This document shows, one piece after another, positions 7,302 through 8,400 of a stretch of 8,400 nt of DNA. A model generated the notes under the pieces. It did no database searches, had not been told where the DNA came from, and saw nothing but the letters and a program-made list of their open reading frames with translations. The position numbers and the translations under genes are program-made. Positions within the stretch are counted from its first letter, which is position 1, and each line of letters starts with the position of its first letter. The DNA is from an uncultured Asticcacaulis sp. (GTDB taxonomy: Bacteria; Pseudomonadota; Alphaproteobacteria; Caulobacterales; Caulobacteraceae). The stretch spans positions 1-8,400 of the forward strand of contig CAMLIY010000134.1 in the NCBI GenBank assembly GCA_946480125.1, written 5' to 3'.

Positions 7302-8077
7302 TCGTGCGTACCCGCGGCGCCTTTACGCCAATAGCCTGACGCTTTGATCCACTTCGGATTGACACCGTGATCTTCGATCAACTGCTGACGGATCAGTTTG
7401 GCCTGATCGCTTTCGCATGCCACCCAGGCGTGGACAATACCCTGCGGCATATGCATCGCCTTGAGTGCGTCATTCAGGCAGTTGGCATGGCCTGCCTGCC
7501 GGTAAACCCATCGGACGCTGGCATCAGCTTTCGTTGCAAAGTTCTGGCGATCCTCCATTCCGTCGACTTCTGCCACCACGCAGACCTTCGTACCGGCCGG
7601 CAGTTCTTCAAGCCGCCGCGCAATGGCGGGCAGGGCGGTATCATCGCCAATCAGAACATAGCCATCGAAAGTGAGTGGAATCAACATTGATCCACGCGGG
7701 CCGCCGATGTTCAGGCGATCGCCGATCTTGGCGTTCATGGCCCAGACTGTGGCAGGCCCGGCCTCATGCAGAGCAAACTCTATATCCAGCGTCTGGCCGT
7801 CAAACCGGCGCGGCGTGTAGTCGCGCATGACTGGCTTGGGGCCGCTGCCGGGCAGCATTCCTGGTTCCGGCAACGACAAGATGCCGGTTTCCGGATCTGG
7901 GAAGAACAGCTTGATATGATCGTCGAACCCGAGGCTTTGAAAGCCGGTGAAATCGCCGGCAAGGCTAACGCGCCGCAGGTGGGGCGAGATCGGCTCCACC
8001 TGGGTCACAGTCAGTTCCCGCCGACGGGTCTCAAAGCGGACGCGGATAACCGAGCGCCCATCGGTCAGCGTGTCCAT
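7286..8077 (-). CDS. Siderophore-interacting protein (ferric-siderophore reductase, YqjH/ViuB type)
   Basis: A 263-residue cytoplasmic flavoprotein predicted to reduce the iron of imported ferric siderophores with NAD(P)H and FAD, releasing Fe(II). The FAD-binding domain includes DDHIKLFFP (52-60), the flavin motif RDYTPR (85-90) and GGPRGS (125-130). The C-terminal NAD(P)H domain has GDDTALPAIARRLEELP (144-160) and the family ending KASGYWRKG (245-253). Length and motif order match the family (about 250-280 residues). Lys56 and Arg128 sit where YqjH has basic residues proposed to contact catecholate siderophores; this alignment is from memory. The ATG lies 2 bp after the stop of the upstream PadR-type gene, which implies co-transcription and probably translational coupling. 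No siderophore transport gene is visible, so the iron source is unknown. Confidence 0.93.
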   Translation of the reverse strand: MDTLTDGRSVIRVRFETRRRELTVTQVEPISPHLRRVSLAGDFTGFQSLGFDDHIKLFFPDPETGILSLPEPGMLPGSGPKPVMRDYTPRRFDGQTLDIEFALHEAGPATVWAMNAKIGDRLNIGGPRGSMLIPLTFDGYVLIGDDTALPAIARRLEELPAGTKVCVVAEVDGMEDRQNFATKADASVRWVYRQAGHANCLNDALKAMHMPQGIVHAWVACESDQAKLIRQQLIEDHGVNPKWIKASGYWRKGAAGTHDAIGD

Positions 8078-8079
8078 GA

Positions 8080-8400
8080 TTACAGTCTTTCGATCTTCTT
8101 GGCGGTTTCGTCTATCAGATCGACAACGGCCTCAATTTCCGACTTATTCATCGAACGCATACCGCGTGTCCGCAAAGCGGCCTTAAGGTTGGCCATGGCG
8201 CGGAAGAGGGGGGCGTAATCGCCGTGTTCGTCACGCTGACCATCCATCATTGAGAATAGCTGATCCACTTGCTCGGCTTTTTCAGCCAGATGGGCAATGC
8301 CGGCTTCGGTAATGGTGGCCGACTTGCGGCCGTCTTCGCCGGGCGCGATGGTGATGAAGCCTTCGTCTTCCAGCCAACTCAGGGTCGGGTAGATGACGCC
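8080..8400 (-). CDS. PadR-family transcriptional regulator, N-terminus beyond the window
   Basis: The open frame continues to the right edge, so 106 residues are visible and the N-terminus is missing. They begin GVIYPTLSWLEDEGFIT, the recognition helix and following turn of a PadR winged helix. The wing GEDGRKSATITEAGIAHL follows (the family L/I-T-E-x-G pattern), then a helical C-terminal segment rich in Met, Glu and Lys that typically mediates dimerization. It stops at TAA (8080-8082), two bases before the ferric reductase start. E. coli YqjI, a PadR-type metal-responsive repressor, controls yqjH, a homologue of the downstream gene, so control of its own operon by metal is a reasonable inference. 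Whether it carries the His/Cys-rich metal-binding N-terminus of YqjI cannot be seen. A GTG at 8268 is internal to the conserved domain and is not the start. Confidence 0.88.
   Translation of the reverse strand, partial: GVIYPTLSWLEDEGFITIAPGEDGRKSATITEAGIAHLAEKAEQVDQLFSMMDGQRDEHGDYAPLFRAMANLKAALRTRGMRSMNKSEIEAVVDLIDETAKKIERL

Noticed and set aside
7766..8218. 150-residue plus-strand frame opposite the ferric reductase and PadR genes
   Set aside because: It spans two genes with clear family motifs on the other strand and has no motif of its own.
8266..8268. GTG as the start of a 62-residue PadR-like protein
   Set aside because: The frame upstream encodes a typical PadR recognition helix and wing up to the window edge.

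Overview
The window looks like chromosome from an alphaproteobacterium. Moderately high GC, an autotransporter of the kind common in Caulobacterales and sphingomonads, a DUF2147 protein and a PadR/siderophore-interacting pair all fit. A Caulobacteraceae-like host (for example Asticcacaulis) is an inference; no rRNA or marker gene is present to settle it. No tRNA, rRNA, CRISPR array or insertion sequence was seen.

Positions 1-3033 (+) hold the 3' part of a giant repeat gene. It is 125 consecutive 8-residue units (consensus L-[ST]-x-T-Q-[IVL]-x-[AGS]) without one insertion or deletion, running from before the window edge almost to the stop codon. A second layer lies on top: departures from the consensus Gln, and basic residues at unit position 7, recur about every 3.5 units (28 residues, or 56 residues per 7 units). 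This array is the most unusual thing in the window.

Positions 3034-6279 (-) encode a complete 1081-residue classical autotransporter: signal peptide, Ser/Thr/Gly/Asp-rich beta-strand passenger with Asp-rich calcium-loop-like motifs, and a C-terminal outer-membrane beta-barrel ending in Phe. It converges on the repeat gene so tightly that the two stop codons abut in the palindrome TAGCTA. A 218-bp divergent spacer (6280-6497) holds the autotransporter 5' region with an imperfect inverted repeat.

Positions 6498-8400 are compact housekeeping and metal-related genes. An ArsC/Spx-family thioredoxin-fold protein (+) overlaps by 8 bp the end of a convergent secreted DUF2147 protein (-). Upstream of that, on the minus strand, lies a siderophore-interacting ferric reductase preceded at 2 bp by a PadR-family regulator that runs off the right edge. 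The last two resemble the E. coli YqjI/YqjH metal-homeostasis module arranged as one operon.

The repeat protein and the autotransporter could both act at the cell surface, but the N-terminus of the repeat protein lies outside the window, so its export is unproven.
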